In this document: one piece after another, positions 8,198 to 17,511 of the stretch
Layout: every line of letters starts with the position of its first letter
Numbering within the stretch: the stretch's first letter is position 1
Source of the DNA: an uncultured bacterium
GTDB taxonomy: Bacteria > Verrucomicrobiota > Kiritimatiellia > RFP12 > UBA1067
Direction: 5' to 3'
Assembly: GCA_902780865.1 (NCBI GenBank)
Contig: CACZHC010000003.1
Span: 1 to 52,509, forward strand
DNA: 52,509 nucleotides
Notes under the pieces: generated by a model
What the model was told of the DNA's origin: nothing
What the model saw: the letters and a program-made list of their open reading frames with translations, nothing else
Database searches by the model: none
Translations under genes and position numbers: made by a program

Positions 8198-8226
8198 ATT
8201 ATATCAAACCAAGAATGGCGCGACAA
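8198..8226 (-). promoter_or_regulatory. Sigma70-type promoter of TCS1, leaderless start
   Basis: On the minus strand, TTGTCG (8226-8221), a 17-nt spacer and TATAAT (8203-8198) form a near-consensus promoter. Only 6 nt separate the -10 from the kinase ATG (8191), so the transcript should begin at or next to the start codon. The 17-bp operator of the other promoters is absent; a perfect palindrome AAAGCGCTTT (8232-8241) lies just upstream. Confidence 0.7.
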
Positions 8227-8247
8227 TCGTTAAAGCGCTTTTTGGCA

Positions 8248-8293
8248 TGGCACTAACGTGCTATGGAACTTTGCGTCGCTGCTATGATAACAT
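8248..8293 (+). promoter_or_regulatory. Operator-promoter B (GGCAC class) for the 8334 gene
   Basis: Element TGGCAC-TAAC-GTGCTAT at 8248-8264. The -35-like TGGAAC (8264-8269) shares its first T. An 18-nt spacer follows, then TAACAT (8288-8293) in the same GATAACATT context as promoter A. A GAGGAG ribosome-binding site precedes the ATG at 8334. Confidence 0.7.
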
Positions 8294-8333
8294 TATTGCG
8301 CCTTGGAAAGCACAAGGTGTCGAGGAGATCAGC

Positions 8334-11300
8334 ATGAAATTTCCATATTTTACTCTTGTTGCAGCGATGTTGCCTTTCGCCGGTTTCGCCGCCGAAAGCA
8401 TTCAGATGCTCTGGCCTGGATCCAGTATGCCCGATGCGCAGGCCGGCGTCTCGGCGCCTTATCTCGAATGGGCCGCCGAACCGACGACGAATGTCGGCTC
8501 CTGCGTGATAATCGTCGCCGGGAGCGACTATGCGACCGTTGGCGACGGCTCGGAGCTCCAGCCGCTTGAAGAGAAGCTTCTCGCGAACGGCGTTACCTGC
8601 GTGTGGCTTCACACGAGGCCGAGCGCGAGCGGTCTTTCCGCATGCCAGGTCGCCTGGGAGGACGCCCAGCGCGCCGTGCGCCTCGTGCGCCAGGCCGCGG
8701 CGGAGCGCGGATACAGCGCCGACAAGATCGGCGTCATGGGCTACTCCGCGGGCGCGCACCTCTCGCTGCTCCTCTCCGCGAGCTCGCAGACCGCCGCGTA
8801 CGCGAAGGTCGATTCGGTGGACGACATCGCCTGCAACGTCAACTTTGCAATCCCGATTTCCCCTACGGATGTCCTCGCAGACGCACTGACGATCGATCCG
8901 GTCTTCAAGTTCGACGCGAAGACCGCCGCCACATGCCTTTTCCACGGCGGGATTGACACGGTCGCAAGTCCGCTCACCTCCACGCGGGTCTACCGCAAGA
9001 TCCGCATGGTAAAGACGTCGAACGGCGTGCGGCTGGCCGATGCCGAGATCCATCTCGACCCCGATCGCGGGCACGAACCGCTTTGCGCGGATGCGTTCGA
9101 GCGCGGCGTCGAGTTCATGAGGCAGAAGGGCTTTCTCGGGGATCTCCCCGGCTTGGTGGGCGTCTTTTCGCGCTTCCCCAACGACAACGCGCAGTCTGAG
9201 GCGATCAAGATTAAGAACATCTGGCCAGAGGGCAAGACGCCAGACTACCAGTCCGCCCAGCATCAGTGGTCGGGCGACGACGCGAATCCATGGATCGAAT
9301 GGCATCTCCCCAAGAACCGCACGACGGACGCGATTCTGATCCTCTACGCAGGCGGCGGGTACAACTTCAACAAGACGGGCGACTTCGAGGTCGTTCCCGT
9401 CCAGCGCTATTTCGTCGAACAGGGCCTGACCGTCGTGAACTTCCACTACCGCAGCCCGCGCCCGGCTGGTCTGCCGAAGCACCTGTCTGCGTGGCAGGAT
9501 CTCCAGCGCGCCATCCGCCTCGTCCGCGCGGAGGCGCCTAACAAGGGACTTGATCCGCAGAAGATCGGACTTATGGGGCACTCAGCTGGCGGGCACCTCA
9601 CGCTCATGGGCGCGACGACCTCGCAGACCGCGGCGTACGAGCCGATCGACGCAATCGACCAGCTTCCATGCAACGTACAGTTCGCGATCGCGCTCTTCCC
9701 GGCCTACGCGCTCACTGACGGAATCGACGACTACAATACGAACCGCGGAGATCCCGACTGGGTGTCGCTCGTTCCCGATTTCGCGTTCGACTCCGATACC
9801 TGCCCCATGCTGTTCATCCACGGCGACGACGACATCTTTGCCACCATGAACTCCGTCGTCTGCTGGGAGAAGCTCCGCAGCATCGGCATCAAGAGCGAAG
9901 TCCACACTCTCGCAACCGCCCACCACGATTTCTTCCAGAACGCCCGTCCGGGGACCGGCAGCTACCACTACAACGAGCGCGTGTGGGACTTCATCCAGCG
10001 TGTCATTGCGCAGACTGGCGGCGCCTGGGGCGCGCCGACTTTCGCCTGGACTGAGACGGCGTCCGGCTACAACTGCACGGCGACAGCGGTCAGCACCGGG
10101 AATCCCGCAGTCGCGACGAACGAGACGGTGGCGGCTGTCTTGCAGGCGACAAAGGCCGCGACCGAGACGACGCCTGGCGCCGGCTATTACACGGCCGTGT
10201 TCAAGAACATGCCGGCCGAGGTGATGGCGACGAAGGACGTCGTGATCCCCATGAAGGATTTTGAAATTCCACCGGGCGTCGACATCTCGGCGATGATCAG
10301 CCCCAGCGGCGACGCCACGGGCGCGACCGACACGAAGAAGATACAGGACCACCTCAACGCCGCGGCAAGGGTTCAGGGCACGGTTACGCTCGGCGAAGGA
10401 ACATTCCACCTCAACGCACAGCTCGTCTTGGAGAACGGTGCGACGCTCGCAGGACAGGGTTACGACAGGACGATCGTCAAGCAGACGGCGAACGCGCGGT
10501 GCGCGGTGATCGACGGAGGCGCGAAGATAGAGCGCCTGACCCTGACGGGCGGCAAGGTCTCCACGATGTACGAATGCGGCGGCGGCGCGTGGATCAAGGA
10601 CGGGACGATCTCCTGGTGCTGCATCACCAATAACATCGGGAGCAACCACTACGTCTATGGTTGCGGCGTCGGCTTCTCGGAAGGGCAGGGCAAGGTGGAC
10701 CACTGCATCATCGCGAACAACGGCGCGACCTCGGGCGTCAACGACTACGGCGGCGGCATCGGCGCGCTCAACACCGCGGGCCCTGTGGTGGTCGACACGT
10801 GCCTCATCGTCGGCAACAAGCTCACGGCGTCCGGCGGCCTCGGCGCTGGAATCGGCATAAAGAACGAGCATGTGGCGCTCGTCGTCCGCAACTGCACCAT
10901 TTCCGGCAACGTGGCCACTTCCCGGTCGGGCGGCATTCTCACGGAAGGCGGCTGGGGACCGATCACCCTCGTCAATACTGTCGTCGCCGGCAATTCCGCG
11001 GGCGGCGAGGCAAACCTCGCCCTCGGCCACGCGATAACGTCGGATTCCAAGAACTGCCTCTTCGGGCTTGCAACGGAGGGAACTTCGATAACCGGGGTCA
11101 TATACGGCGATCCTGCATTCGTCGATGCTGCGAACGGCGACTATCATCTTGCCGGCGGCTCGTCCGCTATCGGCGCGGGCGCGACCTATGCCGGGATCGG
11201 CGTCGACCTCGACAATGTCTCGTTCGCCGCGGCGCCTTCGGTCGGATGCTACGAATATGCCGGCGCCGAGCCGCCCGCTCCCCACGTCCACTCATGGGGC

Positions 11301-12890
11301 GCGCCGACCTACACATGGTCCGCAGACAACGCCACATGCACGGCAATGGCGGTCTGCACGGGGAATTCCTCTCATGTGACGAACGAGACTGTTGCGGCGG
11401 CGTATGCCGTTGTTACTGCGCCTACCACTGAAGCGACGGGCCTTGGGCGCTATACGGCGACTTTCACGAGCGAGCTTTTCGCGGTGCAGACTAAGGACGT
11501 CGAGATCCCCATGCTGGATCCGCCGCCGGACGATCCGCCGCCGGACGACCCCCACGTTGACCCTGCCGAGGCGACGCAGCCCAGCAACGACACGACGGGC
11601 GCGTCAGACGCGCAGACGATCCAGGATCTCATCGATGCCGCAGCGCCGAACCACGGCACAGTCACGCTCGGAAGCGGCACGTTCTACATCAATGCGCAGC
11701 TCAACGTCACTGGCGGCGTCACGCTTGTCGGCCAGGGATGGGAGTATACGATCATCAAGCCAGCCTCTGGCAGCAATGCCCGCTGCGTGTTGCTTGACGA
11801 AGGGGCGAAACTGGAAGGCGTCACATTGACGGGCGGCAAAGTGACCGAGAACTACGGCAACGGCGCGGGCGTCTGGGTGAAGAACGGAACGATTTCCTGG
11901 TGCTGCATCACGAACAACACAACAAGCGCCCACTATGTGATGGGGTGCGGCGTCTCCTTCTCCGAGGGACGGGGCACGATAGACCATTCGATTGTCATGG
12001 GCAACACCACTACGGGACAGGGCATATATGGCGCTGGCATCGGTGCGAACAACACGGCAGGTGCAGTTGTCATTGATACGTGCCTTGTCGTCAAGAACCT
12101 CATCAAGGGAGGCGGCGCAGGCGGTGGCATCGGGATGAAGAACATGAACTACAATTGCGTCATCCGCAACTGCACGGTGGCGGACAATACAGCCAACACC
12201 CACGCCGGCGGAATTCGCCTCGAAAACGGCAATGGCCGAGTTACAATGGTCAACGCTATTGCCGTTGGGAACAAGTTGAACGGCAACGATTCAAACGTAA
12301 ACATTCCATCCTACCTTTTCGATGCGACTAATTCGAAAAAATGCTTTTTTGGACTTGGGACAGAAACGAGTTCAGTGTCGGGTTCCCTCTCCGGCGATCC
12401 CAAGTTTATGGATGCGGCAAACGGCGACTATCGTCTCGAGTCCGATTCCCCCGCAAAGGGCGCTGGCGTTTCCTACTCGGAGATTGACAAGGACCTCGAT
12501 GGCAGGCAGTTTGCCGCGGCGCCTTCGATTGGCTGCTACGAATTTGCTTCCAGCGAGCCGCCTCCAGGGCCAAGCTCTTGGGACATCTCGGGGTCTGGCG
12601 GCGGAGGCATCAATGGGCTCGACGACGGAAAGGGCGGCAAGCGCATTGAGTTTACATCCGTGAATTTCGACGGCGGAACGCTGACGGTCGGCATCAAGGC
12701 GGCCAAGGTCGATGGCAATGGAGAGCGCTTCGGGCTCATTTGCAAAACCGACCTGGCCGACGCGGCGACCTTCACGATCAACGTGACGCTGACGAACGAA
12801 ACCGGCGGCTCGGCGACAGTCGGCTCTCTCCAAGGCCTCTCGAACATGCCGCAACTCTTTGTCGTCGGCATCGGCCCTGCAGCAGACTGA
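8334..12890 (+). CDS. Giant secreted tandem esterase / beta-helix protein
   Basis: 1518 residues; the start at 8334 follows GAGGAGATC and opens a signal peptide ending AGFAAE. Order: alpha/beta hydrolase 1 (about 36-270) with nucleophile Ser138 in GYSAG, acid in HGGIDT and His in RGHEP; alpha/beta hydrolase 2 (about 300-555) with Ser417 in GHSAG; an Ig-like WGAPTxxW...KDVVIP repeat (about 562-640); beta-helix 1 ending VGCYEY (about 650-980); a second Ig-like repeat with CTA...VC (about 984-1065); a Pro/Asp linker; beta-helix 2 (about 1080-1405); and a C-terminal domain of about 110 residues shared with the 13032 and 17512 proteins. The hydrolases resemble the BD-FAE/acetyl-xylan-esterase type, so removal of acyl groups from glycans at the cell surface is likely. 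Both catalytic sites look intact. It is transcribed from promoter B, divergent from TCS1. Confidence 0.9.
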   Translation: MKFPYFTLVAAMLPFAGFAAESIQMLWPGSSMPDAQAGVSAPYLEWAAEPTTNVGSCVIIVAGSDYATVGDGSELQPLEEKLLANGVTCVWLHTRPSASGLSACQVAWEDAQRAVRLVRQAAAERGYSADKIGVMGYSAGAHLSLLLSASSQTAAYAKVDSVDDIACNVNFAIPISPTDVLADALTIDPVFKFDAKTAATCLFHGGIDTVASPLTSTRVYRKIRMVKTSNGVRLADAEIHLDPDRGHEPLCADAFERGVEFMRQKGFLGDLPGLVGVFSRFPNDNAQSEAIKIKNIWPEGKTPDYQSAQHQWSGDDANPWIEWHLPKNRTTDAILILYAGGGYNFNKTGDFEVVPVQRYFVEQGLTVVNFHYRSPRPAGLPKHLSAWQDLQRAIRLVRAEAPNKGLDPQKIGLMGHSAGGHLTLMGATTSQTAAYEPIDAIDQLPCNVQFAIALFPAYALTDGIDDYNTNRGDPDWVSLVPDFAFDSDTCPMLFIHGDDDIFATMNSVVCWEKLRSIGIKSEVHTLATAHHDFFQNARPGTGSYHYNERVWDFIQRVIAQTGGAWGAPTFAWTETASGYNCTATAVSTGNPAVATNETVAAVLQATKAATETTPGAGYYTAVFKNMPAEVMATKDVVIPMKDFEIPPGVDISAMISPSGDATGATDTKKIQDHLNAAARVQGTVTLGEGTFHLNAQLVLENGATLAGQGYDRTIVKQTANARCAVIDGGAKIERLTLTGGKVSTMYECGGGAWIKDGTISWCCITNNIGSNHYVYGCGVGFSEGQGKVDHCIIANNGATSGVNDYGGGIGALNTAGPVVVDTCLIVGNKLTASGGLGAGIGIKNEHVALVVRNCTISGNVATSRSGGILTEGGWGPITLVNTVVAGNSAGGEANLALGHAITSDSKNCLFGLATEGTSITGVIYGDPAFVDAANGDYHLAGGSSAIGAGATYAGIGVDLDNVSFAAAPSVGCYEYAGAEPPAPHVHSWGAPTYTWSADNATCTAMAVCTGNSSHVTNETVAAAYAVVTAPTTEATGLGRYTATFTSELFAVQTKDVEIPMLDPPPDDPPPDDPHVDPAEATQPSNDTTGASDAQTIQDLIDAAAPNHGTVTLGSGTFYINAQLNVTGGVTLVGQGWEYTIIKPASGSNARCVLLDEGAKLEGVTLTGGKVTENYGNGAGVWVKNGTISWCCITNNTTSAHYVMGCGVSFSEGRGTIDHSIVMGNTTTGQGIYGAGIGANNTAGAVVIDTCLVVKNLIKGGGAGGGIGMKNMNYNCVIRNCTVADNTANTHAGGIRLENGNGRVTMVNAIAVGNKLNGNDSNVNIPSYLFDATNSKKCFFGLGTETSSVSGSLSGDPKFMDAANGDYRLESDSPAKGAGVSYSEIDKDLDGRQFAAAPSIGCYEFASSEPPPGPSSWDISGSGGGGINGLDDGKGGKRIEFTSVNFDGGTLTVGIKAAKVDGNGERFGLICKTDLADAATFTINVTLTNETGGSATVGSLQGLSNMPQLFVVGIGPAAD

Positions 12891-12906
12891 ATCCTTCGGC
12901 AGATAC

Positions 12907-12924
12907 CCGCGGAAATGGCCGCGG
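12907..12924 (+). terminator. Short CCGCGG hairpin after the 8334 gene
   Basis: CCGCGG (12907-12912) and CCGCGG (12919-12924) flank a 6-nt loop, 17 nt downstream of the stop. There is no T-run, so the terminator assignment is weak. Confidence 0.25.
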
Positions 12925-12942
12925 ACGGGCCACTTTCATGCA

Positions 12943-12988
12943 TGGCACGATGGTGCCATAGAACTTTACGCCCCTCATTTGATACAAT
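12943..12988 (+). promoter_or_regulatory. Operator-promoter C (GGCAC class) for the 13032 gene
   Basis: Perfect inverted repeat ATGGCAC-GATG-GTGCCAT (12942-12959). The -35-like TAGAAC (12959-12964), an 18-nt spacer and TACAAT (12983-12988) follow. The leader ends in a strong AAGGAGGT ribosome-binding site before the ATG at 13032. Confidence 0.72.
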
Positions 12989-13031
12989 TTTGGCGTCGAA
13001 AGAAACACCAGTTTTTTAAAAGGAGGTACAC

Positions 13032-16000
13032 ATGAAGTTCTTAGCTCTTGTTCTCGCCGCCGCGATGTTGCCATTCGCGGGTTTCGCCGATGGCAACACC
13101 CAGTTGCTCTGGCCGGAGGCAGGAATGCCCGACGCGCAGTCCGGTGTCGCGGCGCCTTATCTCGAATGGTCCGCCGCGCCGGCTTCGAACGTCGGCTCCT
13201 GCGTTATCATCGTCGCCGGTAGCGACTATGCGACCGTCGGCGACGGTGCTGCGCTGCAGCCGCTCGAGGCGAAGCTTCTTGCGAAAGGCGTCACATGCGT
13301 GTGGCTCCGCCATCGTCCGAGCGCGGCCGGGCTTCCCGTCTACAAGGCGGCCCTTGAGGACGCACAGCGCGCCGTGCGTCTCGTGCGCCAGGCCGCGACG
13401 GCGCGCGGATACAGCGCGGACAAGATCGGCGTCATGGGCTTTGCGGACGGCGCGCACCTCTCGCTCCTCCTTGCGACCAGCTCGCAGACCGCCGCGTACA
13501 CGAAGGTCGATTCGGTGGACGACATCGCCTGCAACGTCAACTTCGCGATCCCGATGTCCCCGACGCGCGTGCTCGAGAGCGAGAGCGACACGACGATCGA
13601 CACGGTCTTCGCGTTCGACAACAAGACCTGCACCATGTGCCTCTTTCACGGACAGGACGACGCTGTATCGTCTCCCCTCGCGACGACGCGCATCTACCGG
13701 AAGCTCCGTACGATGACGGTTTCGAACGGGGCGAAGGTTCCCTCCGAAATCCACCTCATCCCCGGACGCGGACACGATCTTGTGACCGCTTCCGAGTTCG
13801 ACCGCGCAGTCGAGTTCATGTGCCAGTCCGGATTCCTCGGTACGCTCGGCGCGGAGGTGCAGTTGAATTCCAGGTTCCCCAACGACAACGACCGTGCGAC
13901 GTACACTAAGGTGTTCCTCTGGCCCACAGGCAAGACCCCGGACCCCCAGTCGAACCAGGAAGATCCCTACCTCGAGTGGCACATGCCGAAGGAGCTCAAT
14001 ACGAGGGCGATCCAGATCCTCTACGCCGGCGGCGCCTACGGGTTCAACAACCCCCAGGACTTCGAGGTCACGCCCTTGAGGCGCTATCTCAACGCGAAGG
14101 GCATGGCGGTGGTGACGATCAAGTACCGCTGCCCGCGCCCGGAGGGCCTCCCGAAGCATATGTCGGCGTGGCAGGACCTCCAGCGCACGATTCGCCTCGT
14201 CCGCGACGAGGCGCCGCGGCGCGGACTCGATCCGAACAGCATCGGCATCATGGGATGCTCGGCCGGCGGACACCTCACTCTCATGGGCGCGACGACCTCG
14301 CAGACGGCCGCGTATGCGCGGATCGACGCCGTCGACGACCTGCCCTGCAACGTCAAGTGGGCGATTGCGATCTATCCGGCCTACGCCCTCACCGACGGCG
14401 CAGACGGGGAGAACACGAACGGCGGAAATCTTGACACGGACGTCCTGGTAAATGACTTTGCGTTCGACGCGAGTACCTGCAACATGCTCTTCATGCACGG
14501 AGACGCCGACAGCTATGCGGCCATGAACTCGGTCAAGTGCTGGGAAAAACTGCGTACGATGAACATCGAGAGCGAGCTCCATACGCTCGCCACCCGCAGG
14601 CACACGTTCCAGCAGAACGCCTCGCCGGGAACGGCCAGCTACAACATCAACGACATCATCTGGGAATACGTGGACGATTTCGCCGCCGCCGCGGTCGCTC
14701 CCGAGGCGGTCGACGGCGAGCCCAGCGGAGACCAGTCCGGCATCACCGACACGAAGATGATCCAGGACCTCATCGACGCGGCTGCTCCGACGCACGGGAC
14801 CGTCGAGCTCTCCGCGGGCACTTTCTACGTCAACACGCAGCTCAACGTCACGAACGGCGTCAAGCTCGTCGGCCAGGGCTGGACGAATACCGTCATCAAG
14901 CAGGTGGCCACGCCGAACTGGAACGAGACGGCGCGCTGCGCGGTCGTCGACGGCGGGGCGAAGATCGAGGGCTTCGCACTGACGGGCGGGTACATCAAGA
15001 ACGCGAACGACTGCGGCGCAGGCGTGTGGGTCAAGAACGGTACCGTCTCCTGGTGCTGCATCACCAACAACGTCGGCGGACACCACTACGCGTCCGGCTA
15101 CGGCGTCTCGTTCTCCGGCGGACAGGGCGCGATCGATCACTCTATCGTTGCGAACAACGTCTCGGGGAGCGGATTCCAGGGCGGCACCGGCGCGGGCATT
15201 GCCGTCAACGAAACGACAGGCGCCGTGACGATCGACGCGTGTCTAGTCGTCGGTAATGTCACCACGAACAACGGCGCCTCGGGCGGCGGCATCTACGTTA
15301 AGAATCTTGGCGGCAACTGCACGGTCCGCAACTGCACGATTGCTGGCAACAAGGCGGTTGCAAACGCCGGCGGCATCGATATCGCATCGGCGTCCGGGTC
15401 CGGAAAGCTCGTGCTCGTCAACAGCGTTGTCGCCGGAAACACGGTGGGCGGCGCGGAAGGCAACCTGAGGACCAACACTTCGTTCTTCGACCCCGATAAC
15501 TCGAAGAACTGCTTCGTCGGCCTTGCGTCCGAGACGAAGACCAACATCGGCGGCGTGGACCACGATCTCACGGGCTTCAAGTCCGGCGATCCGAAGTTTG
15601 TCGATCCCTCGAACGGCGACTACCGCCTGCAGGAAGGTTCTCCGGCGAAGGGCGCAGGTGCGACTTACGACGGAATAGGCACAGACCTCGGCGGCAAGGC
15701 GTTTGCAGCGCCGCCGTCGATCGGATGCTACGAATACGGGGTCGGCGAGCCGCCGGCCCCTCATTCCCATACTTGGGGTGCGCCGAGCTATGGCTGGGCG
15801 TCCGACAATTCGACTTGCACGGCCTCTGCCGTCTGCACTGGCGATTCCTCTCACGTGACGAATGAGACCGTTACCACGTCCTACCAGGTCGTCCAGGCCG
15901 CGACTACCGAGGCGGCTGGCACTGGCCGCTACACGGCGACTTTTTCGAGCGCGCTTTTCTCGACGCAGATAAAGGACGTCGTGATTCCCAAGCTGAATCC

Positions 16001-17369
16001 GGGCCCTGGTCCGGAACCAGCGGACGCAATTAAGCCGGGTGCAAGTGCGTCGGCGAATCGTCTGACAATCCAGGACGCGATTGACGCGGCGGCTCCGACC
16101 CATGGCACGGTAACGCTCGGTTCGGGTCTCTTCGAGATCGATGCGCAGCTCAATGTGACAGGCGGCGTTACGCTCGTAGGCCAGGGCTGGGAGAACACGG
16201 TAATCAAGCAGACGATACATGTGACCTACGGGGCGAATTCTCGTTGCGCGATGCTCGACGATGGTGCGAAGCTCGAAGGGCTGACCCTTACTGGCGGATC
16301 TATCATGAATACTGGTGATGGCGGCGCAGGTGCGTGGGTTAAGAATGGTACGATTTCCTGGTGCTGCATTACCAACAATATCGGAGGGCAGCACTATACA
16401 TACGGCTGTGGGATTTCCTTCTCGAGCGGGCAGGGCACGGTTGACCACTGCATCATATCGGATAACAATGCGACCGGTGGCGCGAGCTTCTACGGCGGCG
16501 GCATTGGCGGGCTAGACACTGTGGGCCCTGTGACAATTGACACTTGCCTGATCGTCAACAATCTCCTCGGTGCCAGCGGCGCTGGCGGCGGTATCGGCAT
16601 CAAGAACATTGGCGGCGACTGCATTGTTCGCAACTGCACGGTCGTCGGCAACACGGCCAATACGCACTCGGCCGGCATCCGCATCGAGAACAGGGCGGCG
16701 GGCAATTCCACGGCCGTGGGCATAGTCATCAACACGATCGCGGCCGGGAACATGAAGAGCGGCGCCGAGGTGAACTACGCGGACAACTATGTCCTCGACA
16801 AGACGGCTTCAAAAAACTGTTTCTTCGGTCTTTCGGGCGAAACGAGTCTCGCAGCCAACTCGTTGTCCGGTGATCCAGAGTTTCTTGCTGCGTCGAGTGG
16901 CGACTACCGCCTGAGCGGCGCGTCAATGGCGAAGAACGCGGGTGTGGTTTATCCTGGAATCGGCGTCGATCTCGAAGGTGTGGCGTTCGCCGCGGCTCCT
17001 TCGATCGGCTGCTACGAGTATGATCCAAATGCGGTGCCGCCTCCCGCTCCAGCCGAGTGGGACATCCCGGGTACGAGCGGCGGCATCAAGGCGCTTGATG
17101 ACGGTCATGGTGTGAAGTACATCGTGTTTACGTCGATCGCGCGCGACGGCGCGGCGCTGACGGTCGGTTTCTCAGCTGACAAGGTCGATGCCAACGGACA
17201 GGTCTTCGGGCTTCTCTGCAAGACCGACCTTGCCGACACCGCGACCTTTACGATCAACGCGACGCTAACCAATGGCGCCACCGATGCGCTTGGCACGCTT
17301 AATGCAATATTGCCCCAGCCCTATCCTCAGCTTTTCGTCGTCGGCATTGGCCCTGCTGCATCTGAATGA
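13032..17369 (+). CDS. Giant secreted esterase / beta-helix protein with one dead esterase domain
   Basis: 1445 residues, preceded by AAGGAGGT and starting with a signal peptide (ending AGFAD). It is a paralogue of the 8334 protein. Hydrolase 1 (about 36-270) has GFADG where the paralogue has GYSAG, so the nucleophile Ser is Ala138; the Asp (GQDDA) and His (GRGHD) candidates persist. Hydrolase 2 (about 300-550) is intact with Ser410 in GCSAG. Beta-helix 1 follows (about 565-905, ending IGCYEY), then one Ig-like WGAPSYGW...KDVVIP repeat (about 910-990), beta-helix 2 (about 1000-1335, ending IGCYEY) and the shared C-terminal domain (about 1340-1445, ending FVVGIGPAASE). The Ig-like repeat found between hydrolase 2 and helix 1 in the paralogue is missing here. 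Surface deacylation of glycans is the likely role. Confidence 0.9.
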   Translation: MKFLALVLAAAMLPFAGFADGNTQLLWPEAGMPDAQSGVAAPYLEWSAAPASNVGSCVIIVAGSDYATVGDGAALQPLEAKLLAKGVTCVWLRHRPSAAGLPVYKAALEDAQRAVRLVRQAATARGYSADKIGVMGFADGAHLSLLLATSSQTAAYTKVDSVDDIACNVNFAIPMSPTRVLESESDTTIDTVFAFDNKTCTMCLFHGQDDAVSSPLATTRIYRKLRTMTVSNGAKVPSEIHLIPGRGHDLVTASEFDRAVEFMCQSGFLGTLGAEVQLNSRFPNDNDRATYTKVFLWPTGKTPDPQSNQEDPYLEWHMPKELNTRAIQILYAGGAYGFNNPQDFEVTPLRRYLNAKGMAVVTIKYRCPRPEGLPKHMSAWQDLQRTIRLVRDEAPRRGLDPNSIGIMGCSAGGHLTLMGATTSQTAAYARIDAVDDLPCNVKWAIAIYPAYALTDGADGENTNGGNLDTDVLVNDFAFDASTCNMLFMHGDADSYAAMNSVKCWEKLRTMNIESELHTLATRRHTFQQNASPGTASYNINDIIWEYVDDFAAAAVAPEAVDGEPSGDQSGITDTKMIQDLIDAAAPTHGTVELSAGTFYVNTQLNVTNGVKLVGQGWTNTVIKQVATPNWNETARCAVVDGGAKIEGFALTGGYIKNANDCGAGVWVKNGTVSWCCITNNVGGHHYASGYGVSFSGGQGAIDHSIVANNVSGSGFQGGTGAGIAVNETTGAVTIDACLVVGNVTTNNGASGGGIYVKNLGGNCTVRNCTIAGNKAVANAGGIDIASASGSGKLVLVNSVVAGNTVGGAEGNLRTNTSFFDPDNSKNCFVGLASETKTNIGGVDHDLTGFKSGDPKFVDPSNGDYRLQEGSPAKGAGATYDGIGTDLGGKAFAAPPSIGCYEYGVGEPPAPHSHTWGAPSYGWASDNSTCTASAVCTGDSSHVTNETVTTSYQVVQAATTEAAGTGRYTATFSSALFSTQIKDVVIPKLNPGPGPEPADAIKPGASASANRLTIQDAIDAAAPTHGTVTLGSGLFEIDAQLNVTGGVTLVGQGWENTVIKQTIHVTYGANSRCAMLDDGAKLEGLTLTGGSIMNTGDGGAGAWVKNGTISWCCITNNIGGQHYTYGCGISFSSGQGTVDHCIISDNNATGGASFYGGGIGGLDTVGPVTIDTCLIVNNLLGASGAGGGIGIKNIGGDCIVRNCTVVGNTANTHSAGIRIENRAAGNSTAVGIVINTIAAGNMKSGAEVNYADNYVLDKTASKNCFFGLSGETSLAANSLSGDPEFLAASSGDYRLSGASMAKNAGVVYPGIGVDLEGVAFAAAPSIGCYEYDPNAVPPPAPAEWDIPGTSGGIKALDDGHGVKYIVFTSIARDGAALTVGFSADKVDANGQVFGLLCKTDLADTATFTINATLTNGATDALGTLNAILPQPYPQLFVVGIGPAASE
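17254..17358 (+). repeat. Near-identical DNA segment shared with 21140-21244
   Basis: The 3' end of the 13032 gene contains a stretch of about 58 nt identical to the 3' end of the 17512 gene (21140-21198). It continues with only a few differences to the end of both genes. It encodes NATLTNGATDALGTLNAIL and the PY-P-LFVVGIGPAA tail. Identity at synonymous positions suggests a recent duplication or gene conversion. Confidence 0.8.
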
Positions 17370-17374
17370 GCGGT

Positions 17375-17416
17375 ACGGTCCGGGATTTTTCGGCAATTCC
17401 CGCTTTCAAGGACCGT
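17375..17416 (+). terminator. Two-tier hairpin overlapping operator D
   Basis: ACGGTCC (17375-17381) pairs with GGACCGT (17410-17416), enclosing an inner CGGGA/TCCCG stem. It lies 6 nt after the stop of the 13032 gene. The 3' arm runs into operator D (17415-17431), so terminator and promoter element are interlocked. There is no T-run after the stem. Confidence 0.4.
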
Positions 17417-17460
17417 ATACTAAGGTATAATTGACCCAGGGCAATGAGTTTTGTTATCCT
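17415..17460 (+). promoter_or_regulatory. Operator-promoter D (TATAC class) for the 17512 gene
   Basis: Element GTATAC-TAAG-GTATAAT (17415-17431). Its last T opens a near-consensus -35 TTGACC (17431-17436). An 18-nt spacer and TATCCT (17455-17460) follow. A ribosome-binding site AAGGAG precedes the ATG at 17512. Confidence 0.72.
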
Positions 17461-17511
17461 TTAAGCGTTCTCTAACCATTGTAACCATTAAAAAGGGAAA
17501 AGGAGATGCGT

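Noticed and set aside
8232..8241. AAAGCGCTTT palindrome as an eleventh copy of the regulon operator
   Set aside because: It does not align with the 6-4-7 arm pattern, and its spacing to the TCS1 -35 is different.
4191..12959. Sigma-54 promoters at the TGGCAC...TGC sites
   Set aside because: The GG and GC dinucleotides are 9 nt apart instead of 10. The equivalent place in most other promoters reads TATAC, and each site is phased to a sigma70-like -35/-10 instead.
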